From IMG/VR virus record IMGVR_UViG_3300047478_000081, positions 1 through 33,566 of that record: DNA of 33,566 bases; one strand, 5' to 3'. Under the pieces are notes generated by a model. That model was not told the DNA's origin and searched no databases. It saw only the letters and a program-made list of their open reading frames with translations. The stretch comes from a virus. The position numbers and the translations under genes are program-made. The first letter of the stretch is position 1. Each line of letters starts with the position of its first letter. Below are positions 13,837-23,041 of the stretch, in pieces.

Positions 13837-14014
13837 TGACCTTAAAAATAGGCTACGAGAAGAGACAGAGCTAGACTTCCTTGAGATTCTTGATTTAACT
13901 TCTATTGAATTGGTTGATCTACTTGAAGCAGAGATCTATGATAAACAAGATAGGATTCGAGCATACTACAATGAAGATGAAGAAGAATTGGACGGGGAAG
14001 AAGGAGATTACTAA
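13826..14014 (+). CDS. Small acidic protein
   Basis: A 62-aa protein with GAGAG about eight bases before the ATG. It is strongly acidic, more so at the C-terminus (EDEEELDGEEGDY), with a helical N-terminal half (TFDDLKNRLREETELDFLEI). Small acidic phage proteins often act as DNA mimics or protein inhibitors, but nothing here shows that. The pattern 'LREETELDFLEILDLTSIEL' resembles small proteins found near nucleotide-metabolism genes in other phages. Function unknown. Confidence 0.65.
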   Translation: MTFDDLKNRLREETELDFLEILDLTSIELVDLLEAEIYDKQDRIRAYYNEDEEELDGEEGDY

Positions 14015-14138
14015 CCCTGTCCGCAAGGAACAGCACGAGATTCGTAAATATAAACTATGTTATCTTCGTGAATTAGAAGAGCATGAACATAGACAAGCAA
14101 TAAAGGAATACAATGCAAATAAACAGATTCAAGAATAA
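13971..14138 (+). CDS. Small basic hypothetical protein (tentative)
   Basis: A 55-aa frame (MKMKKNWTGKK...) overlapping the acidic gene by 44 bases and the ribonucleotide reductase start by 26 bases. It is rich in Lys, Arg, Glu and His and predicted helical (YKLCYLRELEEHEHRQAI). No convincing SD site precedes ATG 13971, so the start is doubtful. I include it because it fills the only gap between coupled genes and its composition is protein-like; it may be a chance frame. Confidence 0.38.
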   Translation: MKMKKNWTGKKEITNPVRKEQHEIRKYKLCYLRELEEHEHRQAIKEYNANKQIQE

Positions 14139-15759
14139 CCTAGCAGAGAACATCTTCCGTAATAAGTATGCACAAGGACCAGAGGATACCTGGGATGCGC
14201 TATCTGAACGAGTTGTTGAGGATGTTTGTGGTACTCGTTGGGGTCAAGATCGTGCCCTTATGTCCAAGGAAGATAGGGATCAGCTAGCTGAATACATTAA
14301 AGAACAGAAGTTTATTCCTGGTGGTCGTTACCTATGGTATGCTGGTCGCAAGAACAGTTATTTTAACAATTGTTTTCTGCTACGCGCAGAGGAAGATACG
14401 AGAGAAGAATGGGCAGCAGTAACACAAAGGGCAGTGAGTTGTCTCATGACTGGGGGTGGCATTGGGATCGACTATTCTATTCTCCGTCCATCAGGCAGGC
14501 CGCTGACTCGTACTGGTGGATTGTCCAGCGGTCCGATTCCGCTGATGCAGATGATAAACGAGGTTGGTCGCGGAGTGATGCAAGGTGGCTCAAGACGATC
14601 CGCGATTTACGCGAGTCTCAATTGGCTGCACGAAGACATTCCCCTTTTCTTACAAGCGAAGAACTGGAGCGAGAAAGTAAAGGCACTGAAGAACGAAGAC
14701 TTCAACTTTCCTGCCAACTTAGACATGACAAACATAAGTATTAACTATGATGATAAGTGGCTTCATAATTCAAGTCGTAGTACTCTGCATACTTTTGTGG
14801 AGAATGTTCGACAAGCAATGATGACAGGGGAACCTGGCTTCTCATTTAACTTTGGATCTAAACAAAATGAAACGCTTCGCAATGCTTGTACAGAGGTTAC
14901 GTCTGAAGATGATAGCGACGTATGTAATCTTGGTTCCGTCAATCTCTCTAATGTGGAAAGTCTGGACGAGTTCAAGTCAATCGTTGAACTCGGTTCTAAA
15001 TTCCTCATCTGCGGTACTCTACGAGCAGACCTCCCCTACGACAAGGTTTATGCAGTCAGAGAAAAGAACCGTCGTCTTGGACTCGGACTCATGGGTATCC
15101 ATGCGTGGCTTCTAAAGCGTGGTTATGGGTACGAGGTAACACCAGAGCTACATAAATGGTTAAAGGTATATAAAGATGAATCCGAGCGAGCAGCTAATGA
15201 ACACGCTGAACGATTGTATGTATCAAAGCCAGTTGCCTATCGCGCTATTGCTCCAACAGGAAGTATTGGTATCCTTGCTAGCACGACTACTGGAATTGAA
15301 CCACTTTTTGCGGTTGCCTATAAACGAAGATACCTTACTGACGGCACTAAATGGAAGTATGAATATGTCGTTGACTCTACCGCAGACCAGCTCATCAAAG
15401 AGTACGGCCTCGACCCAAGCAAAATAGATACAGCATATGGACTAAGCCATGACTACGAAAGACGCATCAAATTCCAAGCAGACATTCAAGATTACGTTGA
15501 CATGTCAATCAGTTCTACCATTAACTTACCTTCTTGGGGCAGTCGAGGGAATCGAGAAGAGGACGTTGAGCACTTTGCACAAGTGCTTAGTAAGTACGCT
15601 CCACGACTACGCGGGTTTACGTGTTATCCAGACGGATCTCGCGGAGGGCAACCCTTAACAGAAGTACCTTATGAAGAAGCAATCAAACACAAAGGAGTAG
15701 TATATGAGGAGAACGACATCTGTGTGATCGGTGGTAAAGGAGGTTCATGTGGGCAGTGA
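14113..15759 (+). CDS. nrdJ: Ribonucleotide reductase, probably class II (adenosylcobalamin-dependent)
   Basis: A 548-aa protein with AAAGGA five bases before ATG. Catalytic features: NNCFLL gives the first redox Cys; N257-x-C259-x-E261 (NACTE) is the thiyl-radical Cys and its partners; DVCNLGSVNL holds the second redox Cys; APTGSIGILASTTTGIEP is the phosphate-binding segment. Two C-terminal Cys (537 and 546) would regenerate the active site. No small radical-generating subunit gene is visible, and the SLNWLHEDIPLFLQAK and GVMQGGSRRSAI segments fit class II enzymes. It is shorter than the ~740-aa Lactobacillus enzyme, lacking most of the N-terminal region. It converts ribonucleotides to deoxyribonucleotides for phage DNA. 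A class I large subunit is the alternative. Confidence 0.85.
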   Translation: MQINRFKNNLAENIFRNKYAQGPEDTWDALSERVVEDVCGTRWGQDRALMSKEDRDQLAEYIKEQKFIPGGRYLWYAGRKNSYFNNCFLLRAEEDTREEWAAVTQRAVSCLMTGGGIGIDYSILRPSGRPLTRTGGLSSGPIPLMQMINEVGRGVMQGGSRRSAIYASLNWLHEDIPLFLQAKNWSEKVKALKNEDFNFPANLDMTNISINYDDKWLHNSSRSTLHTFVENVRQAMMTGEPGFSFNFGSKQNETLRNACTEVTSEDDSDVCNLGSVNLSNVESLDEFKSIVELGSKFLICGTLRADLPYDKVYAVREKNRRLGLGLMGIHAWLLKRGYGYEVTPELHKWLKVYKDESERAANEHAERLYVSKPVAYRAIAPTGSIGILASTTTGIEPLFAVAYKRRYLTDGTKWKYEYVVDSTADQLIKEYGLDPSKIDTAYGLSHDYERRIKFQADIQDYVDMSISSTINLPSWGSRGNREEDVEHFAQVLSKYAPRLRGFTCYPDGSRGGQPLTEVPYEEAIKHKGVVYEENDICVIGGKGGSCGQ

Positions 15760-15925
15760 TAAATATAAACTAATTTTTATGCTTGACTTTATCAGTGGTG
15801 TTATGGCTGGTATTGAGTTTTACTTTGGTGAAAATCTAGAACCAGAAGACAAGTTCGCAATGACTGTAGACTTACTGATCTTCCGAGTAACTGTTGTATA
15901 TACGAAAGGAAATAATTATGGATAA
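15749..15925 (+). CDS. Small hypothetical protein with GTG start
   Basis: A 58-aa protein. GTG 15749 is chosen because a near-perfect AAAGGAGG (15736-15743) lies five bases before it, inside the last codons of the reductase gene. The protein has a hydrophobic middle (LIFMLDFISGVMAGIEFYF) and a second hydrophobic patch (TVDLLIFRVTVVY), which could be a soluble alpha/beta fold or membrane-associated. An 11-base overlap with the reductase suggests coupling. Not recognised. Confidence 0.62.
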   Translation: MGSDKYKLIFMLDFISGVMAGIEFYFGENLEPEDKFAMTVDLLIFRVTVVYTKGNNYG

Positions 15926-16022
15926 TTATAATCGCTTTATGATGACTTTGATTCAGTGGGAATACGATATGATGTTGCAACAAGAACTATATGAAGGTGT
16001 GATGGAAGAGATGGACGAATAA
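15918..16022 (+). CDS. Very small hypothetical protein (34 aa)
   Basis: ATG 15918 has AAAGGA (15905-15910) seven bases upstream and overlaps the previous stop by eight bases. The 34-residue product is Met/Gln/Glu-rich and helical (LIQWEYDMMLQQELYEGVM) with an acidic end. It is the last gene of the plus-strand block, directly before the terminator. The RBS quality supports translation; function is unknown. Confidence 0.52.
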   Translation: MDNYNRFMMTLIQWEYDMMLQQELYEGVMEEMDE

Positions 16023-16033
16023 GTTAGACAAAG

Positions 16034-16069
16034 AAAAAGGGTGGCCTCTTGCGAGGACCACCCTTTTTT
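16034..16069. terminator. Bidirectional rho-independent terminator between convergent gene blocks
   Basis: GGGTGGCCTC and GAGG-A-CCACCC form a ten-base-pair stem with one bulged A and a TTGC loop (16039-16063). Six T follow on the plus strand, and AAGAAAAA precedes the stem, giving a T-tract on the minus strand. It can end both the replication transcript and the virion transcript. The minus-strand stop codon of 16068-16907 lies in the plus-strand T-run. Confidence 0.9.
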
Positions 16070-16907
16070 ATTCACCACCCCAGATCATATCATCATGGAA
16101 GGTTCTATTAGGCATGCTATTACCACTATCAAACACACTTTGTAAACCATTATCAAAGTAGTTTTGGTGCCACATCTTGTCAGGTCGTTGCAACCGTTCA
16201 TTCAACCTAGCCCGAATCTCACCTTGATTGTGTAAGTAATGATCTAGGTTTGTATATGAGAGTTGTGGATCTTGTTTTACAGATCTCAATATATCCTGAA
16301 GATCAGTACCAATTTCTCTAGGAGTACTACCAATAGATCTACTTGGTTGTGACTCATCAAACAAATGTTGGAACTCGTGTTGCACGGTTCCTCTTGTTTT
16401 ATTGTCAGGCATACCACGTCTAACTTGTATCATGGAGTTTGGCCTATCATAACCCCCCAAGTTTGGTGCTTGTAATGGATCATACCTAAGTCGTAGGTGC
16501 TTGCCTAAGTCTGGTGCAACTTGATTAGAGATGACATCGGATAGTCGTTGTGATATACCAGAATCGCGTAGATGTTTTTGTGGTAAGTTAACTTGGTCTG
16601 GTGTTAGCTGTTCCCATTTCCTACCTGTCCATACAGCCTTGTGTCGATTAAACATCTCTTCTCTTGACAATCCTTTGGCTGCTGATTCTGCTACAGCTTT
16701 CTTGGCAAGTCCTGAGAATGGGTGTATAAGAGCTTGGGCATCGGTAGAATGCAAGGCTAGAGGTGCAAAGGTATCAAAGAGACCCTCTAACCCCCGCCTA
16801 CGCATGTCTTTGAACTCCCAATCATCGTACATCTTTTGCCTGGTTGGGCCAGCCCTACCGGTAGTATCAGTACCAACAGCACGACCAGTGATTGGTGATA
16901 TGTTCAT
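16068..16907 (-). CDS. Late protein with zincin-like HEFQH motif
   Basis: A 279-aa protein. ATG 16907 is used: it follows the stop of the giant gene by one base with AGGGA seven bases upstream; a longer frame would run far inside the giant gene. The centre holds TVQHEFQHLFD (HExxH at 177-181), the zinc-binding and catalytic motif of zincin metallopeptidases, with later acidic residues (EIGTD, GEIRARLNE) as possible third ligands. The first ~100 residues are basic and disordered-looking. Phage HExxH proteins of this kind are often fused to large ejected proteins; here it is a separate last gene. It may be a protease delivered with DNA or one acting on the peptidoglycan or capsid. Activity is inferred only from the motif. 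Confidence 0.65.
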   Translation of the reverse strand: MNISPITGRAVGTDTTGRAGPTRQKMYDDWEFKDMRRRGLEGLFDTFAPLALHSTDAQALIHPFSGLAKKAVAESAAKGLSREEMFNRHKAVWTGRKWEQLTPDQVNLPQKHLRDSGISQRLSDVISNQVAPDLGKHLRLRYDPLQAPNLGGYDRPNSMIQVRRGMPDNKTRGTVQHEFQHLFDESQPSRSIGSTPREIGTDLQDILRSVKQDPQLSYTNLDHYLHNQGEIRARLNERLQRPDKMWHQNYFDNGLQSVFDSGNSMPNRTFHDDMIWGGE

Positions 16908-16908
16908 C

Positions 16909-19900
16909 TTATCGTTCCCTATTCTGTATGTATGGTCCAGCGTTATCACGCATGAATCTACTTTGTTGTTGTGGATTACTGTTACCCTCTTTATCCGCAT
17001 ACATACGCCATAGTGCTGGAACATTCTCTTCAGTACTTTGTTTCTCAATAAGAGCTTTAAGCTGGTTACTATCACCCTTATAGTACTTATTCATTAGGAT
17101 GTCTATAATTTGCTTACTCTTCTCGGTATAACCTTGAGAAGCATATTGAGCGAACTTAGTTTCAAGTTCTTTTTGAGACTTGCTCATGTCCTTAGCATGT
17201 TTAATATGTGCTGCGTCCTTAGCTGCTAGTAAAGAACGTGATCCAACAAATGGTGCTAACAACTCAGGAGTCTTGCGTTCCACTAGAGCACCACCCTTAG
17301 CTCCCATTGGTACCATCCTTGTATCCTTGTTACGGAAGTACTCAACAGTACCATATACAGGCCCTTTAGGTAATGCTTGTTTCAGTGCCCTGTCTACATC
17401 AGCTTTTGGTGTATCTACTATAGCACTCTTAGCTAATGTTGTAGCACCGGACAGAGCTTGTGCACCCCAGTTAAGATGTGGGAAGAACGACATCATACCT
17501 TGTTCTTCAACATCAGTTAGCTTCTTAAACAAAGAAGTGTACCGCATTGATGCATCTATATCTACACCAGTTGCACCAGAGAAGGCTCCGTGAGATATCC
17601 ACGATGGGGTATAGTCAATCATTAACTTAGTAACACTAGGTAAACTATCAGCACGGATCAAACCTGCGGCTATTGCAGCTTGTCTGATTAGCTCATACTC
17701 TGCAAGAATGGGTAGTGATATTGCCCCACCCATAATCATCATAATACCTGACGTTAAGATTAATGGTGCTGCGGTTCTAAAGTTAGGCTTACTGGCAAAC
17801 TCTTTAATATCAACCAGCATATTACCAAGCTGGCCATGAGCGAAGGTCATTAGTGGTGAGGCTTGCTCACCAAAGATGCCCAACTCACGGTAGATTGCTG
17901 GCAGGTTCTTGGAACCATAGGCAATCATATTATCAGTAGCGTCCTGTGCTGACTTCTTAATCAACTCATCACCAGTTAGACCAGAGCGTTTGTGTAGATT
18001 ATAAAAGTATGTGAAGCTAGCGAACCGTGAGAACTTATCACCAGCAGCAGAGATAGTTCTACCCAAACCATGATCAATTGTTTTGTTTAATATGGAATCT
18101 GGGTTGTGCCCAATAGTAATACTATTAAACTCATTGTTCATTTGTGGGTGTAGTGTGTTATGCTCAGCACTAACCTTCTGCAAAGCTTCTGCAAAGTCAG
18201 GATCTTCTGCCCACCGTTGACCAGCTAGTTTATAAACCGTTTCACCAAAAGCTGCGAGAGCTTGCCGTACAGACTCCTGATTCTTGAAGCTACTTCTGGT
18301 AGCCATGAGTGCTTGCATTGGCTGTGCTAGCCAAATGGCCGGTTTCATTGTGATATTAGCAACATAAAATACAGAGCTAAACATACCAAGTAAGCGGTCT
18401 ATAGCATGCTTATCACGCATGTGATAGCCAACAACATTCTTATCCCAAGCATTGGTGGTTAGTTCACGCAGACCTGTAGATAGATCATGTAGATGTTCTC
18501 TAACGGTAGTAGCATGGGCTTTATCCCCACCCTCAGCACTGCGTACTCGATCTGTTTTGTATGGCCTGTCGATCTGGCTACGTGTATAGAAGTCTACCAA
18601 CTCACGAGTAGTGCCTTTCATAGCATCGTCGTTGTCAATATGAAACTCAATCAACTTCTTCTGAATTTCTCTTGAAGCAATGTTATCTACGTACTGGTTG
18701 AACGCTCTAGGCATAGCTTCACGAAGAAGTTTACCACGCTGCGCTTTAGTTAAGCCAGCTTGGTCACCCACAAAACCAGGCAACTGCATAGACCGGTTAG
18801 TATGACCACCAATAGATGTGTTATTTCGTTCTAATTCTAGTAGTTGTTTGTTTAGATGATCACGCAACCCACCAGGTTCTACATTACTTAGACTCTCAAT
18901 AAAGTCAATAAGGTTCTGTGTCATGTCCCGTTCTTTAGCCTTTGGTACAGCCTTAATACGTGGATCACTGTCAGTATAAACCTTAGCCCAGTAGTTAGCC
19001 TCACCAGCAGTCAAGAAAGATTGCTTGCGTAGTGGCACACCTTGGATAGATATCTCTACATCATAGTCACCAACACGAGATGTAAGCATATAACCAATAC
19101 GCTTTTTCAAATCTTGATCAAGATCAGTACGACCATACATACGAACAGCTTCTTCGTACAAGGTGTCTACGTTCTTGGCAAGAGCCTTGGCAAGAGCAGC
19201 TTGATCTGGTGTCCAGCCTGCTTGGTGTGCAGCGATAGTCTGTTCATGGTCAATACCACGCTCATAACCATCAATCATCTTGTCATGTACATCAGCTATA
19301 TCCGCATCTTTAGCAATACGATGGATGGTTGGTACAAGAGCCGCTTCTTCCTTTGGGCCCTTTAGATTGTAAAAGAAACCCTTTGTTTGTGGTGCTCTAA
19401 CACCACCTAGTAGCTTTGTCTTTAGCGATTCAGCTTTCCACTGAACATCTTTGATTGTCTTTGACCACTGATTAAAGTGTTTGTCATTACGCATTACCTG
19501 TGGTAGTTGTGCAGTAAACAAATGTGAGAATACTTTCAAAGAACCATTACGAATACTCTGTAACATGGCCTCTGGCGTATTCTTAATTCTGAACTTTACT
19601 TGTGGATCAATACCCATTAACCCCTTAGGTGGTTGTGCTGTTGATAAGTCAATTAATGATTGACCATACTCAAGCACATCATCTAGAGCAGTGCGGGTAT
19701 TAGATGACTCCCCAAAGAAATCTTTGAGTGTATCTTTAAGTGTAGACCAGAATGATTTACCATCTGATTTAATTTGACGCAGAGCATTCTGTACTTTGTT
19801 ATCAGTTAAACCATAAGCTAGAAACTCTTGCTCATTACTCAAGACAATCTTTGCATTATCAGCACCAAGGATTTGATCAAACTGTTCACGAATAGCGCGA

Positions 19901-22098
19901 TTGGTTCTAACTTTATTGTGTAGACTAAACAGCTTGCGTGTTGCAGCTAACGCACGTGGATCTAGATGATGACCCATACCAGAACGCACGAAACCAACGG
20001 CTCGGTTGACAAGCGCGTGTGTAGTCTCATGTAAGATAGCTGACGGTGTGATCTCTCCTTGTGACTTGAAGATAATCTCACCAGTATGGTTGTTATACTG
20101 TGCACCATAGACTGCACTAGGATCTACACGATGCTTGATACTCGCTACATGTGGGTTGTTAAGGATGGTCTTGGCTAAAGCACCATAGAACCTACCGTAA
20201 TCACCCTTACCAAGTGTCTTACCGTAGTTACCAATAAAAGACAAGGCATTAACAATACCACCATCGTTCAATGCACCGCGAGCACCAGCAATAAATGGTG
20301 TCATAGCAACATAGTCATTGAACAGCATGGCACTTAGCTTGTTACCTTCCGCTTTGTCAACATCACTACGCATTTTGCGTAGATCAATCTCACTGCGGAA
20401 GTCCTCTGCCTCATCATTCAGAAGGTTTCTATAGCGTTGTACACTAATAACCTTATCTAATGAACCACCATTCTCAGCTAGGCTAGCAAGTGTGGCATCT
20501 ACCTTATCTACCTTGGCTTGTTTTGTGGCTAGTGCTTGAGCTAGTGCAGCATCGGACATAGCTTGAATATCAATCTCACTATGCTTCTGATGTACCTCAA
20601 TCTTAGTACGTCCAGGTACAAACTCAGGACGATTAACACTGTTCTCTATCTCAGTAATCTTTTGTTTTGTTTTTTCAACAAGACCACTATAGGTACTTGG
20701 ATCGCTTTGTGCTTTCCATTCCCACCACTGTAATTGCTTAAGTAAGTCAGAGCGATACTTGTTAGCCTTCTCTGATAGCCCTGGGAGCAACGTAGAGGGG
20801 CCTACATTGGGTTTGTTTATTGGCTGTGATACATCCACTCCACCCTCAGCAGCGCGGTCAGCAGCGGCCTGCTTTTGGAACATGGCAGACATGTCTTGAT
20901 TTGGAGTCTCCTCTTCACCAAAAGCTTTTGCAGCGTTCCTCTCAGCTTCATCAGCAAGAGAGTCAAAGCGAGATTCAATAACAGCAAGACGTGCCTTGTC
21001 CTCCACAGTAAGAGCAGCACCTTTAGCTTTAATGGTGTTGTGTTCTGTCTGTAGAGCAGACATCTCTTGTTCAGCAGCCCTCACTCTCTCCTGTGCAGCT
21101 TGCCTTTCAAGGGCAGCAGCCGCATCTAGATCTTGTGTGGTCTTACCAACAGAGATTTCAGTAGCACCGGTGAGCTTCTCTAGTTGGATTAGATCACCAG
21201 TGGTTTTACGCAGTTCTTCGCGTAGTTGTAGTGAGTAGTCAGAGTTTTGATCTGACTGGCGTTCTAGTTGATCACGAATAGCGCGTTCTGTAGATCGTAG
21301 TGAGTTAACTCTACGTGTCATATCAGCATCTACATCTAGTCCGGGTGTCTTCTCTATCTTTGGTGGTGCGTTGTATGGATTGTCTTGTACCTTAGCACCA
21401 ATATGGCCTATAGCTGCACCTGGTAGAGCACCAGTGATACCAGATACGGCATACTTCTCCATGTCTGGTTTATAAAAAGATTGTGCCTGCTCTGGTAATA
21501 GGTTTGGTGCAATCAAATCTTGTCCAACGGTAGCTGCTAGATTACCTCCGGCACCATAGGTAGCGCCTTTAAGTATACCACTACCGCCTGGAATGAGCTT
21601 AGCGGCTGTCATGTCTAAGGCTCCCTCGGCAATAGCTTGAGGTACGGCTTGTGTCATCGCATCAGCACCAGACTGTACGTTACGACCACCCTGACTAAGC
21701 GCAGACATACCAGACAAGACACCCATAGCTGGGGCAGGGCCAACAAAGGGCATAGCGGCTACGGCAGGAGCTAGTTGTGTTAGTCCTGATACAACCTTAC
21801 CACTAAATCCTTGTTCTTTCTTTGCTTGCTCTTCCTGCCATGCTTTGTTACGTGCTTCCATATCCGCATAGATACTATCAGGATCACCACCTAGATGTGT
21901 TGCAGCGGCACCGGCAAGCAGGTCTAGAGCATCTTTACTCATGTGTCCAAGACTCTTAAAACCAATACCAACATCTTCACCAATAGTTGTTTTAGTTTCT
22001 AGCAAACCAAGAGGATCAGAATCATCACCGAAAAGACCCAAAGGGTCTTGACTATTTGGTTGTGCATCAAACAACCCTAGTGGATCTTTTTCAGTCAT
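16909..22098 (-). CDS. Giant virion/ejection protein with HETTH zincin motif
   Basis: A 1729-aa protein. The N-terminus repeats DPLGL three times (residues ~5-33), followed by an Ala/Gly-rich amphipathic region (about 80-240) and Glu/Arg/Gln-rich coiled coils (about 260-420). HETTH (near 690, in SAILHETTHALVNRA) is a zincin-type motif. A long helical region follows, then a hydrophobic segment (about 1440-1470, LTSGIMMIMGGAISLPILA) that could insert in a membrane. Size, context after tail genes and layout fit an internal protein ejected into the cell ahead of DNA, like T7 gp16 or the large 'polyvalent' phage proteins. ATGA overlaps the upstream stop. Lytic transglycosylase motifs were not found. 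Confidence 0.75.
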   Translation of the reverse strand: MTEKDPLGLFDAQPNSQDPLGLFGDDSDPLGLLETKTTIGEDVGIGFKSLGHMSKDALDLLAGAAATHLGGDPDSIYADMEARNKAWQEEQAKKEQGFSGKVVSGLTQLAPAVAAMPFVGPAPAMGVLSGMSALSQGGRNVQSGADAMTQAVPQAIAEGALDMTAAKLIPGGSGILKGATYGAGGNLAATVGQDLIAPNLLPEQAQSFYKPDMEKYAVSGITGALPGAAIGHIGAKVQDNPYNAPPKIEKTPGLDVDADMTRRVNSLRSTERAIRDQLERQSDQNSDYSLQLREELRKTTGDLIQLEKLTGATEISVGKTTQDLDAAAALERQAAQERVRAAEQEMSALQTEHNTIKAKGAALTVEDKARLAVIESRFDSLADEAERNAAKAFGEEETPNQDMSAMFQKQAAADRAAEGGVDVSQPINKPNVGPSTLLPGLSEKANKYRSDLLKQLQWWEWKAQSDPSTYSGLVEKTKQKITEIENSVNRPEFVPGRTKIEVHQKHSEIDIQAMSDAALAQALATKQAKVDKVDATLASLAENGGSLDKVISVQRYRNLLNDEAEDFRSEIDLRKMRSDVDKAEGNKLSAMLFNDYVAMTPFIAGARGALNDGGIVNALSFIGNYGKTLGKGDYGRFYGALAKTILNNPHVASIKHRVDPSAVYGAQYNNHTGEIIFKSQGEITPSAILHETTHALVNRAVGFVRSGMGHHLDPRALAATRKLFSLHNKVRTNRAIREQFDQILGADNAKIVLSNEQEFLAYGLTDNKVQNALRQIKSDGKSFWSTLKDTLKDFFGESSNTRTALDDVLEYGQSLIDLSTAQPPKGLMGIDPQVKFRIKNTPEAMLQSIRNGSLKVFSHLFTAQLPQVMRNDKHFNQWSKTIKDVQWKAESLKTKLLGGVRAPQTKGFFYNLKGPKEEAALVPTIHRIAKDADIADVHDKMIDGYERGIDHEQTIAAHQAGWTPDQAALAKALAKNVDTLYEEAVRMYGRTDLDQDLKKRIGYMLTSRVGDYDVEISIQGVPLRKQSFLTAGEANYWAKVYTDSDPRIKAVPKAKERDMTQNLIDFIESLSNVEPGGLRDHLNKQLLELERNNTSIGGHTNRSMQLPGFVGDQAGLTKAQRGKLLREAMPRAFNQYVDNIASREIQKKLIEFHIDNDDAMKGTTRELVDFYTRSQIDRPYKTDRVRSAEGGDKAHATTVREHLHDLSTGLRELTTNAWDKNVVGYHMRDKHAIDRLLGMFSSVFYVANITMKPAIWLAQPMQALMATRSSFKNQESVRQALAAFGETVYKLAGQRWAEDPDFAEALQKVSAEHNTLHPQMNNEFNSITIGHNPDSILNKTIDHGLGRTISAAGDKFSRFASFTYFYNLHKRSGLTGDELIKKSAQDATDNMIAYGSKNLPAIYRELGIFGEQASPLMTFAHGQLGNMLVDIKEFASKPNFRTAAPLILTSGIMMIMGGAISLPILAEYELIRQAAIAAGLIRADSLPSVTKLMIDYTPSWISHGAFSGATGVDIDASMRYTSLFKKLTDVEEQGMMSFFPHLNWGAQALSGATTLAKSAIVDTPKADVDRALKQALPKGPVYGTVEYFRNKDTRMVPMGAKGGALVERKTPELLAPFVGSRSLLAAKDAAHIKHAKDMSKSQKELETKFAQYASQGYTEKSKQIIDILMNKYYKGDSNQLKALIEKQSTEENVPALWRMYADKEGNSNPQQQSRFMRDNAGPYIQNRER

Positions 22099-23036
22099 TG
22101 TAAATCTTCTCCTGTTTTTTGTTTATACGCTTTACGAATCTCGTCATCAGACTTACCTGCATATTGTGGATACTTACTTCTAAAATCAGTCATAGACATA
22201 GTAGCTGGTTTTGGTTTTGCAGTGTTGGTAGATGCGTTAGGAACGTATGGTGGGGTCTCTGGTTTAGGTACAAAAGTATTACCAGTAACCTCTGGTGAGA
22301 GCATCTGCCCTGGCTGAATCTTCGGTGCAGTGAGCCTGTTAAAGATCTGTGCCATTTCCATAGCATACTCATCAGGAGTAATCTCACCCTTATTTAATCT
22401 ATCTCTATGATATGTTACCAAAGCTTGTTGAGCATTTTTGTCACCAGCAACAGCACGTTCTTTAAGACCAGCAATACGCTGCTGTGCAGCTAGGCGTATA
22501 CCTAGTAAATCCTCTGCTCCCTCTAGTTTGGTACCTAGCATACGCTCTTGGAACATATTCTTTGGATCAACTTGTGAGAGAGTATCAGCTAGGAAGTATG
22601 CTCCTTGACCAGCAGCTTCACGCTTATCTGGGTCAAGTGATTTATCATGTTGCTTACCAATACCAGAGTACATGTTAGCGAAGAGTGGATCACGAGCAGC
22701 AGCTAGTTGTGCCGCAGCGATTTCAGCTTCTTGTTTAAATGGTTGTAACGCTTTGGCTGTCTTGCCTGCTGCGATCTGTGATTCCATCTGACCACCGTAG
22801 CCATCAGTATATAGCTTAAGCATCTCTGGATCATTCATAGCATTGGCACGATTGCCTGCAAGAATGGCTTCCATTACTTTGTATGGGTCTTCCGCTTGAC
22901 TCTTCTGCAACTCCCACTCAGCCTGTAGATTGGCTAGCCTGGAAGCGTTATCAGCATTGCCCGCATTGAAACCATGATACAAAGCACCCAGAGCGAACTC
23001 TGGTTTATAACCAGTAGAGATCTGTTCAATAGCCAT
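22095..23036 (-). CDS. Putative ejection/internal virion protein
   Basis: A 313-aa Ala/Gln-rich, almost fully helical protein (LANLQAEWELQKSQAEDPYK, and later IAAAQLAAARDPLFANMYSG). A Pro/Thr-rich linker near residues 240-280 leads to a short C-terminal domain 'MTDFRSKYPQYAGKSDDEI' that recurs at the ends of phage virion proteins. Helical Ala/Gln-rich proteins in this position correspond to P22 gp7/gp20 or T7 gp14/gp15, which form the conduit for DNA. No enzymatic motif is seen. It lies six bases from the upstream gene and overlaps the giant gene. Confidence 0.65.
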   Translation of the reverse strand: MAIEQISTGYKPEFALGALYHGFNAGNADNASRLANLQAEWELQKSQAEDPYKVMEAILAGNRANAMNDPEMLKLYTDGYGGQMESQIAAGKTAKALQPFKQEAEIAAAQLAAARDPLFANMYSGIGKQHDKSLDPDKREAAGQGAYFLADTLSQVDPKNMFQERMLGTKLEGAEDLLGIRLAAQQRIAGLKERAVAGDKNAQQALVTYHRDRLNKGEITPDEYAMEMAQIFNRLTAPKIQPGQMLSPEVTGNTFVPKPETPPYVPNASTNTAKPKPATMSMTDFRSKYPQYAGKSDDEIRKAYKQKTGEDLQ

Positions 23037-23041
23037 TGTAG

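Noticed and set aside
19042-19365. Plus-strand frames of 60-137 codons inside the minus-strand virion operon
   Set aside because: They lie opposite strongly supported genes, lack SD sites and have composition expected of complements of coding DNA.
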